Source: Sorex araneus
Lineage: Eukaryota; Chordata; Mammalia; Eulipotyphla; Soricidae
Assembly (NCBI RefSeq): GCF_027595985.1
Contig: NC_073303.1
Location: 25,643,892 to 25,707,891 of the forward strand
Direction: 5' to 3'
DNA length: 64,000 bases
Below, in pieces: positions 21,007 through 29,784 of this stretch (position 1 is its first letter; each line of letters opens with the position of its first letter). Both the position numbers and the translations under genes were made by a program. The notes below the pieces were generated by a model. That model was not told where the DNA came from. It searched no databases and saw only the letters and a list, made by a program, of their open reading frames with translations.

Positions 21007-21650
21007 TTTTGGACATAGTGGTTTGTAGTACATGTACTGAAAGGTTATCGTGTATATCCCTTACCTCTTGTTCAGAGTGACCATTCCCAGCTGTCGTTGT
21101 CATAGTGTCTGTTCTCATAGTGTCATAGTGCCATAACTGCCCTCCCGCCAGCCTTTGTCGCAAGCCTCTAACCATGAGCCAGTCCTCCTGGACCTTGTTT
21201 CTAGCGTCCCTGGGCATTAGTCTCACGGTGCTGTTCTGTATCCTGTACCCGAGTGCAGTCCTTCCTTGTCTGTCCCTCCTTCAGGCTCATGTCACTCAGC
21301 ATGATGCTCTCCATGTCCATCCATGTGTAAGCAAACATCATGAGTGCATGTTTCCTGGCAGCTACATGGTATTCCATGGTGTGGAGGTACCACAGTTTCT
21401 TTACCCCGTCGTTTGTTCTCCGGCACGTGGATTGTTCCCAGTTGCTGGCTCCTGTGCATAGTGCTCCAATAAATGCAGGGGTGCAGATGGCGTCTCTGCT
21501 GTGCTTTCTGGGTCCCTGGGTGTATTCCCCAAAATGGTATTGCTGGGTCGTATGGAAGCTCAGTTTCAGAGTCTCTCTCCGGGAGCCAGCCTGCCCCGTG
21601 CATGGGTCGGAGAGGGTCTCCCGGCGGCACCTGCTGCCCTGGTGACTCAG
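20250..21650 (-). mobile_element. Antisense LINE-1 3' end with expanded polypurine tract
   Basis: On the complement the order is: ORF2 end/3' UTR text (antisense GGTATTCCATGGTGTGGAGG at 21369 and TGCTCCAATAAATGCAGGGG at 21462), then a purine-rich block (20430-21005), then the shrew LINE-1 terminus (antisense TTGAATCGCAGTGAGATACA at 20266) and a T-rich tail end. The terminus recurs in sense at 32138-32280. Placement fits a 5'-truncated LINE-1 inserted against FKBP5 in intron 10. Confidence 0.8.
20430..21005. repeat. (TCTC/TCTCC)n polypyrimidine block, about 575 bp
   Basis: C and T almost exclusively on the + strand, with GTCTC punctuations. Repeated sub-blocks of TCTCTCTCCTCTCC type suggest slippage within a LINE-1 3' UTR polypurine tract. 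Confidence 0.95.
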
Positions 21651-21686
21651 CATCGTGACTTCCCGAATGGATGCCCCAACGCCCCC

Positions 21687-21703
21687 CAACACACACACAC
21701 ACA

Positions 21704-21762
<59 letters not shown>
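21687..21762. repeat. (CA)n microsatellite
   Basis: About 36 units with one CC interruption at 21710; 115 bp before exon 11. Confidence 0.96.
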
Positions 21763-21763
<1 letters not shown>

Positions 21764-21876
21764 CCTTGCTAGGCTTCAGGCTCCCAGCCTGGGAGTGGCG
21801 GAGAGCAGCAGTGACTGGACTAAACATCTTCTCTCTGTCTCTCTCTCTCTCCTCTGGGTTGATTTCCCCCTCCCAG

Positions 21877-21987
21877 GAAGAGGCCAGTAGATCCCTGGGC
21901 AAGAAGCCGCGAGAAGAGGCCCGCGGCCCGGGGAAGGAGGCCGAGAGCCAGGCCATGGAAGAGGAGAAGGCGGAGGGCCGCGTATGA
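21877..21987 (+). CDS. FKBP5: FKBP5 last coding exon 11 (acidic C-terminal tail, stop)
   Basis: 36 codons plus TGA, acceptor ttccccctcccag|GA. The peptide begins EEASRSLGKKPREEARGPG and ends QAMEEEKAEGRV. Recalled human FKBP51 ends QAMEEEKPEGHV, so the last 12 positions fix the identity. The middle of the tail (about 18 residues after GKK) is unlike human, richer in Glu, Arg and Gly, and one residue longer overall. The tail is disordered and outside the TPR clamp, so divergence is tolerated. GC content is far above that of the other exons and continues into the 3' UTR. Confidence 0.95.
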   Translation, partial: EEASRSLGKKPREEARGPGKEAESQAMEEEKAEGRV

Positions 21988-22990
21988 CGCCGCGCCCCGG
22001 AGGGCAGAGTGCCGCCCTCCTCCGCGGGCTCGCCCCTCGCAGGACCCAGCCGCGCCCCCCGTGACGCGGGGAGTCAGGGGCACGCGCAGTCGCTTCCCTC
22101 CAAGCCGCCGCCCTGCTGCCGCCCCGCGCGCCCACGGAGGGCGGGCGTGGGGCTCCCCCCGAGGGGGCGGTGGGTGCGGAGAGACTGAGCCAGCAGCCCC
22201 AGCCCCTCGCGCCGGTCCCCTCCCCAGCCCCGGAGGCCCGTGTCCGCCGGCCGCCAGCAGCATAGCACTGTAGGAAGCGCCAGGACGCGCCCCGCAGCGC
22301 GCACCGGTACCCCTCCAGGCGCCCAGGAGTGGGAGGGGCCCAGGGCCGTGCCCGGGGTCCACCCTCCCCCTCTTTGTCCCCCGCGACCCCAGCTGAAGAC
22401 AGGACAGCCTGTTGGCGTGAGTCAGAGCCGCACGCTTCCCCTCGTACCGTGGCCCCCGAGCGGATGCAGCCGGGGAACCATGTAGGACCCCGGCAGCTTT
22501 GTGGTTTTATTTTTTTTTTGTTTTTTGTTTTTGGTCCTTATTTCTGATTACTGTCCCATAAACGTGTATACTGGTTTATGGAACTTTTATTTACACTCCT
22601 ATCATGCAAAAAAAGAAAAAGAAAAGAAAAGAAAAAAAGGACTTGATACTACTAAGTAGCTTTATTTTTACAATCCAGTCGGCGAGGCTGAAAGATGCCC
22701 CCCAGCTTGCTCTTGTACCGTCCGGATCTTCCCGGCCCTCCTCCAGCGCCCAGCGGTGGGAGGGGCCTGAAGCGGCCCCCAACTCCAGCACTCACTCGGG
22801 CATTGAACTAGGGCGCGTCTTCAGGAAGGCCAAGTAGTGAACTGTAGTTTCTTACGGGTATATGAAACTGAGCACCGCCCTCTGTTCCCACGGGCGCACA
22901 CCCTCCTGAAACCCCCGAGGCAGCCCAGGGATACTCCGCAGCATCTCACATCTTAGATTCCAAAGAACACTGGCAGTTAACATTATAGCT

Positions 22991-23020
22991 GGGTTGGGTT
23001 GGGTTGGGTCGGGTTGGGTT
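22991..23020 (+). repeat. (GGGTT)n tract with G-quadruplex pattern
   Basis: Six GGG runs separated by 2 bases, with one T-to-C change. It is in transcribed orientation in the FKBP5 3' UTR. Confidence 0.9.
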
Positions 23021-23066
23021 TTTAATGTGATTTAACAACACTTTTGTCATGAGGTAAGGACCCACT

Positions 23067-23072
23067 AATAAA
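23067..23072 (+). terminator. FKBP5: Candidate proximal poly(A) signal AATAAA
   Basis: Canonical hexamer. The usual cleavage zone 10-30 bases downstream falls on the junction with the SINE at 23081, so its own downstream element may have been displaced. Confidence 0.4.
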
Positions 23073-23080
23073 ACGTTTCT

Positions 23081-23262
23081 GGGCTGGAGAAATCACAGGC
23101 TAGGAGTTGGGTGCTTGCCTCGCTCGCGTGGACCCAGCCCAGGTTTAATCCATGCCACCTCACATGGTCCCCTGAGCCCCGCCAGACGTGATCCCTGAGC
23201 ACAGAGCCAGGAGTGAGCCTTGAGCACTGCCAGGGGTGTGGCACCAAAAGAAAACAAAAAAA
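23081..23262 (+). repeat. SINE, diverged, within FKBP5 3' UTR
   Basis: GGGCTGGAGAAATCACAGGC head, AGCACAGAGCCAGGAGTGAG body, AAAAGAAAACAAAAAAA tail. Same strand as the gene. Confidence 0.88.
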
Positions 23263-23827
23263 TATTTTAAATAGTCATTTCTATGAACCAGTGGAATTTG
23301 TCGTTTCTCCATTAATGATGACTAAGGTCCACGTTAACTTTTTATTTACACGTTTTTATGGGGTTTTCCCAAAGTCCCAAGCTCACCTTGAACATATGAA
23401 AAGTCGAAGTTCATTTTGTTGCTTTTCCTCGCTAGTATTTGTAGGTCTGTGGGCTAGAGCCGGGGTTCCACCGAGTCGAGTTGGAGATTTGGTCCACGAA
23501 GGACAAATCTGTGTTCCCAGCTTTTATTTTGTTTTTCAGGCACAAACAAAACCAGTCAAGAAATTCGATTTTCCCAGCTGTCATCACCCACCTGGGCCTC
23601 AGGGCGGGAGGAGAGGCGGGGCCGGCCAGGAAGGCTGGTGAGCCTGGAGGATGGCGTTACCCATCACCCTCACGGAAAAGAACTCCCAATTCCAGTCTCC
23701 GATCCCGCCACCTAACCAGTCCATCTAGAAACCAGATGTTTTCTAACTGCTTACCGAGTGGTGAGGCAGCATATGAGGAATTAAAAGTTGTTTTTTTTTT
23801 TAATGATGCTCATTTTTGTGTTCCTTA

Positions 23828-23833
23828 AATAAA
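23828..23833 (+). terminator. FKBP5: Candidate distal poly(A) signal AATAAA
   Basis: Canonical hexamer in TTAAATAAATC. A T/GT-containing stretch follows 25-50 bases later. I see no better signal in the next 2.5 kb. Confidence 0.5.
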
Positions 23834-23850
23834 TCTAAAAACAAAACAAA

Positions 23851-25108
23851 TGTTAGTTCCCATTCCTCTCGATTTGGCTGAAATCGTCTGCAGGAATGTG
23901 TTTCGAGTGGAAAACTCAGACGGGGTCAAGCAGAAGAAATGAGACTTCAGGAAATGACCTGAAGCAACGGGCTTGGCCCCCAGCTTCTCCGAACACGCAG
24001 AAGCCACCTGGGACGCTGCTTCTTCGGCAGGGAATGGAATAAGTGTTCTTCCAATGAACCAGATAATCCGAAAAAGGGCTTGAGTCGGGCTTGGTCGTCT
24101 CATTAACCCGTGAATCCCCTACAGTTAGTAGTGTTGGCTTAGCTGCTCTCGGTTCTGTTTGGGAAATGAAGAGATTGTCACGGTGCCCGTAGTAGGCCCC
24201 TGAGACAGGAGTGCGCACCTGAGGGGGCGTGGCTAACGTTTTGGCTGCTTCCAAAGGTTTGAGGAGCCGTGCGCATGCCTGCCGCTTCCCGGTTCCCTCC
24301 GGCCGGGCGGGGGTGGGGTGCATCTCTCCAGCCACAGCACCCAGGCCCGTGCGGGCCCCTTTCCTCGCTGAATCTTGTCTCGGGAACAGATTCGGACTCT
24401 CCCCGTTGCGGTTAGATTACTTAGTAATGAAGAGCTCCTTTTTTATTTTTCCGTGTGTTTTCCTAAGCCAGTGGTGATTACTCTCCGGATTTTTGCAGAT
24501 GAGCTGGAGGAGGTTTTCCTGGCTCTAAGTTTGATGAGTCTTCCTAGCGGCCAGAGCTCGGTCAGCACGGCAGAGCCTCCGGCCGATGAGGGGACAGGGC
24601 CTGGGGGCCCGGGGGTCTGGCCTCTGAGAAGAGCTGCGGTGCCCCTCTCTGCGGCATGTCACAGTATCCTCCGGGGCTGACGGCCCTGGAGATGCTGCTC
24701 GGATGGATCGCGGGTGCCACTGTTCGTTGAATTTGAGCTGCTTCCCGTCAAAAGTCAGAAAACTCAATTCCCCCAGTCTAGCGGGACTTTTTTCCTCCAA
24801 CACCAGAGACAGCCCACGTGTGTACACCTTCAGAGTCCTCTGCCACCTTCAGAGTTCCTGGGCCTTTCTGCGCTTCCTTCCCTTCATGTTGATTTTTCCT
24901 CTCCTACAGTCTGACAGATTTCTTTGGGACGTGGCGGAGGATATAAAGAACACGTGCTCGTTTGAGCACTGCTGTTTTCCTGATCTCGCTATTCTGCAGT
25001 GACACAGAGTTTGCCCACGTGACCTTAGCCCTCGGCATTGCTAAACAGGACTCACCAGCTTCCTGTCGCAGCATGCGCCGCGAAGAGATTGCCCTGTCCG
25101 TCTGGTTG
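23851..25108. other. Unique sequence downstream of FKBP5
   Basis: No repeat or gene recognised. AGAACACGTGCTCGT at 24947-24961 combines a good glucocorticoid half site with an E-box; GTGCTC/GAGCAC is a perfect 6-bp inverted repeat with a 4-nt loop at 24954-24969. Confidence 0.5.
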
Positions 25109-25240
25109 GGCCGAAGGCGTAGTACAGGGGGCTAGGCGCTTTCTCTGCATCTGGCCTACCCTCTTGAATCTCCTGAGCACAGAGTCAGGGAGTGTTGCTG
25201 GCTCAAGAGATGCTCTGAGCATCCCTCCCCCCTCCCGAGA
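25109..25240 (+). repeat. SINE, old and diverged
   Basis: GGCCGAAGGCGTAGTACAGG head and CTGAGCACAGAGTCAGGGAG body; the B-box region is deleted. Confidence 0.55.
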
Positions 25241-25261
25241 AATTCATCTTCCATGGATTGG

Positions 25262-25345
25262 GCAACTGGGAATGTAGCTCAGTGGAAAGCATATGCCTTG
25301 CCTGCGGTGAGACCTGAATTAATTCCCCAGGACTAGGAAAGTGAA
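25262..25345 (+). repeat. tRNA-Ala-like short element (family T)
   Basis: GGGAATGTAGCTCAGTGGAA then CATATGCCTTGCCTGCGGTG and ATTCCCCAGGACTAGGAAAG. The TAGCTCAGTGG A box is that of tRNA-Ala-type heads (as in rodent ID elements), not of the main shrew SINE. Related copies lie at 42671 and 59314. Confidence 0.6.
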
Positions 25346-25952
25346 GAGAGGCGACAATTTTAGCAGTCACCTGTAATGCAGCTTTCCGTGGAGACCCGGA
25401 GGAACGAGAGCTCGGAGTGATCATACAAGCATCCCACAGTACCCAGGACCCCGCGTCCTTCCTTGAACGCTTCTCTCACCGGTCTTCTGCTTGCCTCCGA
25501 TGCTTATGACTCGCTTTTCCTATGGGCCAAAATGTTGATGGTTGCCTCAAGAATCCCAAGCATTTGGTTGAATTGAAATGGCTTCAGATTCCTTCCTCTG
25601 CCTCACTTTCTCCTTGCAAGGAAAGATAATGCGGAGAATTCACGAGCCTATTGGGGGGGGGGGGGGCGAAATAGCTGCTTTGCAGCGCAAGGCACCCCCT
25701 GGTCTGAGCTGCGGGTGGCGGTGGGCTGAGGGAAGCTGGCGGGATCTTGGGTCATTGGCTTCCAGATGACCGCTTGCAGTCTGCTTGAATGAAACGAGAG
25801 GTTTCCCAGGGCTTTTTGATCATTTTGAGAATTGAACTTCCCACGCTGTGAGACTCCTCACTTTTAACATCATCATGGCCGTGCAGTCAAATGCAGTGAC
25901 CTGTGATGGGGTGGTTGAGCACCAACCAGCTCTTTTAAATCTTTTCAAAAGG
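25346..25952. other. Intergenic unique sequence
   Basis: No element recognised apart from a run of about 13 G at 25652-25665. Confidence 0.45.
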
Positions 25953-25994
25953 GTGGGGGAACAGAAAGATAGTACAGAAAAGAAAGTGCTTGCC

Positions 25995-26177
25995 TGGGGC
26001 TGGAGCAATAGCACAGCGGGTAGGGTGTTTGCCTTGCACGTGGCTGACCCGGGTTCGATTCCCAGCATCCCATATGGTCCCCTGAGCACCGCCAGGAGTG
26101 ATTCCTGAATGCAGAGCCAGGAGTAACCCCTGTGCATCGCCAGGTGTGACCCAAAAAGGAAAAGAAAAAAAAAAAAA
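25995..26177 (+). repeat. Short-type SINE
   Basis: Near consensus with a G/A tail. It abuts a 40-bp remnant of an older SINE head (25953-25994, GATAGTACAGAAAAGAAAGT). Confidence 0.92.
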
Positions 26178-26183
26178 CACCAG

Positions 26184-26350
26184 AGAGGACCAAAGAGATA
26201 GTGCGGGATTAAAGATTTAAGGTGCTTGCCTTGCACACAGCTGACCCAGGTTCATTCTCTGACTCAGTCCCTGACACCACATGTGCTCCCCGAGCACTGT
26301 CCGGAGGGACCCTGTGCACAGGAAGTGCTGCCCTGCAGTCACACCCCAGA
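26184..26350 (+). repeat. SINE, diverged
   Basis: GAGGACCAAAGAGATAGTGC head, CTTGCCTTGCACACAGCTGA, body worn. Confidence 0.7.
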
Positions 26351-26497
26351 ACTGAGTTGAATGATCACCATGCCAGGCAACAAACCCCTTTCCACTGCCA
26401 ACAAGCCAAATAGTCACTGCATCACTTCCTCCTCAGTCTCACAAAAGACCACGTGGTCCTCGGCCAGACTGCAGGGAAGAAATTCGGGGGCATGTGT

Positions 26498-26600
26498 TTG
26501 GGGGTCCACACCTGGCGATGCTCAGGGCTTACTCCTGGCAGGGCTCAGGGGACCATTGGGATGCCGGGATCAAACCCAGGTCAAGGTACCAACTTTCACA
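26498..26600 (-). repeat. SINE fragment
   Basis: GGTCCACACCTGGCGATGCT to GATCAAACCCAGGTCAAGG; head absent. Confidence 0.8.
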
Positions 26601-26617
26601 GCCCTGGGACGTGTATT

Positions 26618-26756
26618 TTACTGTTTTTTGGCTTGCGGCCACACTTTGATGCTCAGGAATTATTCCGGGTGGTGCACGGGGAACCATATGGAATGCCGGG
26701 GTTGAGCTCGTGTGCAAGGCCAGCGCCCTGCCTGCTATGCTATCTCTCCAGCCCCA
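26618..26756 (-). repeat. SINE with internal deletion
   Basis: GCGGCCACACTTTGATGCTC joins to AGGAATTATTCCGGGTGGTG, losing the middle; it ends GCTATCTCTCCAGCCCC. Confidence 0.82.
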
Positions 26757-27130
26757 GGGGCATGTATTGTAAGCCTAACCTAGTTTGAGCCTTTCTTGAG
26801 ACATTAAATATTTCTACTCTGGGTCTGCTTTGGATAGTGTTTTCTTAAGAGAACGCCATGCTGCAGACATTGTAGCTGCAGTCATCTTTGCAAAGGTTTC
26901 CGGGGAGTTTCTGCCAAGTCACAGAGGCAGACGAATATACGGGGTTTGGAGATATGGATGATAGTTCTTATTACTCAGTGATATATTTACAATCATGTTT
27001 TCATGTTACGAACTCCTGCTCTTTGGGATCTGAAACCTTAAACCCATGTTCATATATTCTTACCTGTAGATAGCAAATCTTCCTAAAGATGACAGCAACT
27101 TAATGGGCAGCTTAAAAAATTATACCCACT
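26757..27130. other. Intergenic unique sequence
   Basis: AT-rich, nothing recognised. Confidence 0.45.
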
Positions 27131-27300
27131 GGGGCTGGAGCGATAGCACAGCGGGTAGGGCGTTTGCCTTGCATGTGGCCAACCCGGATTCGACTCCCAG
27201 CATCCCATATGGTCCCCCAAGTGCTGCCAGGAGTAATTCCTGAGTGCAGAGCCAGGAGTAGCCCCTATGCATTGCCGGTGTGACCCAAAAATTTAAAAAG
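27131..27300 (+). repeat. Short-type SINE with target duplication
   Basis: Flanked by TTATACCCACTG and TCACACCCACTG, an imperfect 12-bp duplication. Confidence 0.94.
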
Positions 27301-27775
27301 TCACACCCACTGAGGGTCTAGGAATTCATTTCTCATCACCATCTGCAGCTCCATCTGTAGCATCACCAGTCTTGTACATAATAGCTGCTCAATTAATTTT
27401 CTGCAGAGCGTGAGAGACAGTACCTCAGGTCAGGCTATAATGAAGACTAGGACATTCCAAACCACCCGCGTATGCGGGGGAAACTAGAAAGTAATGGCAA
27501 ATGCCCTAGAAATTCTAAGGCTCAGAGAAGACTTGAGTTTAACTTCAGGCCTCAAGCTCGCTCCTTAGCCCAGAAACAGCCTCCCAAGATCAAGTTCAGA
27601 AGTGGTGAACCCTCCTCCAGCACTGTACAGTGGCTGGGCTTGCTGGTCTCCTGGTATGTCCACCTCAGACCCGAGCACCAAACTGTCTGACCCTACTTGA
27701 CCTGGTACCTGGAAGTTGCCCCTGGGCCTGCTGAGCATGGCTCAGGGAGCCTCGAGGGCTAAGAACAAAACAATA
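27301..27775. other. Intergenic unique sequence
   Basis: Nothing recognised. Confidence 0.45.
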
Positions 27776-27937
27776 GGGGCTGGAGAGGTGGTGTAGCAAT
27801 AGACCACTTGCCTTGCAAACATCTGATCTGGATTTAATCTCTGACATACCATGTGGTCCCCCAAGCTTGCCAGGAGTGATCACTGAGCACAGAGCCACGA
27901 ATAAGCCCCTAGCACAACTGGGTGTGGCACCAAAACA
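27776..27937 (+). repeat. SINE, diverged
   Basis: GGGGCTGGAGAGGTGGTGTA head, then ACTGGGTGTGGCACCAAAAC end. Confidence 0.85.
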
Positions 27938-27981
27938 ATCTCTAGCCACTCAGCAGCCAGGAATATGTGAACCCACAATAG

Positions 27982-28135
27982 GGCTGGAGCAGTAGCATAG
28001 CAGGAAGGCCACTAACCTTGCACGCAGCTGACCTAGGCTCTATCTCCGGCACCCAGTACGGTCCCCTGAGCACAGAGCCAGGAGTCAGCCCAGAGCATTG
28101 CCAGGTATGGCCCCAAAAAACAGAAAAAAAAAAAA
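27982..28135 (+). repeat. SINE, diverged, short
   Basis: GGGCTGGAGCAGTAGCATAG head. The 17 bases around CCAGGAGTGAT are missing. A12 tail. Confidence 0.87.
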
Positions 28136-28465
28136 GCCAGAGAGATAGGACAGCAGGTAGGGTGCTTGCCTAACACAAGGCAGACCCAGGTTTGATCATT
28201 GGCATCCCATATGGTCCCTGGAGCACTGACAGGAGAGAGTCCCCTGTTTTTCTTTTGGTTTTTAGGGTGACACCCAGAGATACTCAGTGGTTACTCCTGG
28301 TGTTGCACTCAGAAATTACTCCTGGCAGTGCTCGGGGATGGGGGATGCAGGGATCAAACCCAGGTCGGCTGTGTGCAAGGCATTACCCCAGCCTCAGCAG
28401 GAGAGATTCATGAGTGCAGAGCCAAGAGTAAGCCCTGAACATTGCCAGGTGTGGTCCAAAACCAA
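28136..28465 (+). repeat. SINE split by a minus-strand SINE
   Basis: Plus-strand halves at 28136-28238 (head to AGCACTGACAGGAGAGA) and 28398-28465 (body to GGTGTGGTCC). Confidence 0.85.
28239..28397 (-). repeat. SINE nested in an older SINE
   Basis: CAGGAGAGA at 28230-28238 and 28398-28406 is the target duplication. Its own head has lost the last 20 bases. Confidence 0.85.
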
Positions 28466-28754
28466 GAGTTAGGGAGGCCATCTGCACTGTCAGCTCCACT
28501 GAGGAAGGGTGGTGGCTGACAGAGGAGCCCCCTTCCCGGGTGAGCGTCCTGCCTGCAGCCCCACTGGAGCTGGAGGGGACCACGTGGGGAGAAGAGACAG
28601 ACGTGCCTGAAACAGGCACTGATCCCCTTTGTCCCTTTGTCCCTGCAGGAAGGAGCTGCATGGGACAGGAATGTCTATTATTAATTATTATGATGTGGGT
28701 AAATACATTTAAAATTCTGAGCCATCAGTGACAACACCAACAAAACACACCACC

Positions 28755-28881
28755 AGGGCTGAAGTGATAGTACTTCAGGTAGGGCACTTGCCTTGAACAC
28801 GGCTAACCTAGTTAAAATACCTGGCACCACATAAGGGTCCTCTGAGACCCCCCAGGAGTGATCCCTGAGTGCAGAGCCTGA
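28755..28881 (+). repeat. SINE, 3' truncated
   Basis: GGGCTGAAGTGATAGTACTT to GAGTGCAGAGCCTG; no tail. Confidence 0.8.
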
Positions 28882-28904
28882 CCGCTCTCCACAGGCTCAG
28901 ATGA

Positions 28905-29700
28905 GAATCATCCATGAATGAATCTGCTGAAAAACCCAGGTATGGGGGGCTTGTGACTGAAATCTCCAGGCTTGCAGGGAATCGGGAATGGGCGGCTTCC
29001 CCCCATCCCCCTGAGCTTCTGGTACCTGGCAGTCAGGCCCACAAACTGCCTCTGGCACCATATAAGCTCCTTAACGGCCATGATCCAGAGACTCACAAAA
29101 AAATCTGTTGGGGCTGGAGCAAAAGTACAGTGGGTAGGGCATTTGCCTTGCATATGGCTGACCCAGGTTGAATCACCGTCATCTCATATGATCCCCCAAG
29201 CACCACCAGGAGTAATTCTTTAGTGCAGAGCCAGGAGTAACTCCCGAGCAGTGCTGGGTGTGACCCGCCCCCAAAAAAAGTCTCGGAAAAGAGTAACAGA
29301 ATAATACACTGCAGAGATGCTACCAGACCCCAAAGTCACTGTCCAGTTTAAAAAAAAAAAAAGTAACCTCAGCTGTATAACATATTTAAAATTTTAGGAT
29401 ACCTGCAGTGCACAGACATATGTTAGTAATCTCATACACGGGTTTGCTGGCTCCAGGGTGAGATATAACAATCTTCACACACTTTCCTCTAAGGAAATTT
29501 TTTGGATCATTTTTGGCAAATTATTTATGACAAGCAATACAAAATAAATTATTTAGGTCCTGCTTTGGGGACAGGTTTTGGGGGTCAGGGTGGAAACATT
29601 TGAAATATGGTGGTGGGTAGGTATAATGGTGGGATTTGATGCTGGAATGTTAAATGTAATAAATTATTGTGAACAACTTTATAAAAATTAAATTTTAAAA
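28905..29700 (+). repeat. LINE-like unclassified repeat, family U, longest sense copy
   Basis: 28914-29103 (CTGCTGAAAAACCCAGGTAT, CTTGTGACTGAAATCTCCAG) is the reverse complement of 44830-45010. After a SINE (29110-29279), 29500-29700 (AAATAAATTATTTAGGTCCT, ATGGTGGTGGGTAGGTATAA, GTGAACAACTTTATAAAAAT) is the 3' end shared with 44285 and 47375. This supports a single element with an A/T-rich terminus. Confidence 0.65.
29110..29279 (+). repeat. Short-type SINE inside family U element
   Basis: Near-consensus head and body, short A tail; it splits the family U copy. Confidence 0.92.
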
Positions 29701-29780
29701 AGGAGTAAGTCCTGAGCACCACTGGCTGTGGTCCAGGAACCCACACCCCATCTCACACCCTGAGGGGGCAAAAAAAAACA
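29701..29780 (+). repeat. SINE 3' end fragment
   Basis: AGGAGTAAGTCCTGAGCACC to GGCTGTGGTCC, then an A-rich end. Confidence 0.7.
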
Positions 29781-29784
29781 GTCT

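Larger units (their letters stand above)
21988..23850 (+). other. FKBP5: FKBP5 3' UTR, likely extent
   Basis: The 3' UTR starts after TGA. The first 500 bp are CpG-dense, followed by T-rich and A-rich runs (22500-22640), a (GGGTT)n tract (22991-23020) and a diverged SINE (23081-23262). The end is inferred from AATAAA at 23828; an earlier AATAAA at 23067 would give a 1.1-kb UTR. The length of about 1.85 kb is near the 2-kb size recalled for human. Confidence 0.6.

Noticed and set aside
20267-21226. Ser/Leu-rich and Arg/Glu-rich frames
   Set aside because: Translation of the TCTC block inside the antisense LINE-1.
21201-21956. Minus-strand 251-codon frame
   Set aside because: LINE-1 3' ORF text plus a CA repeat and antisense of FKBP5 exon 11; it has no intact domain.
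1-23850. Perfect palindromic glucocorticoid response element in the FKBP5 introns present
   Set aside because: By eye only half sites (AGAACA or TGTTCT) were found. The well-known intronic enhancers lie in introns 2, 5 and 7, mostly outside this window.
24942-24947. TATAAA as a core promoter
   Set aside because: No downstream exon, initiator or conserved coding sequence; a single hexamer is not evidence.
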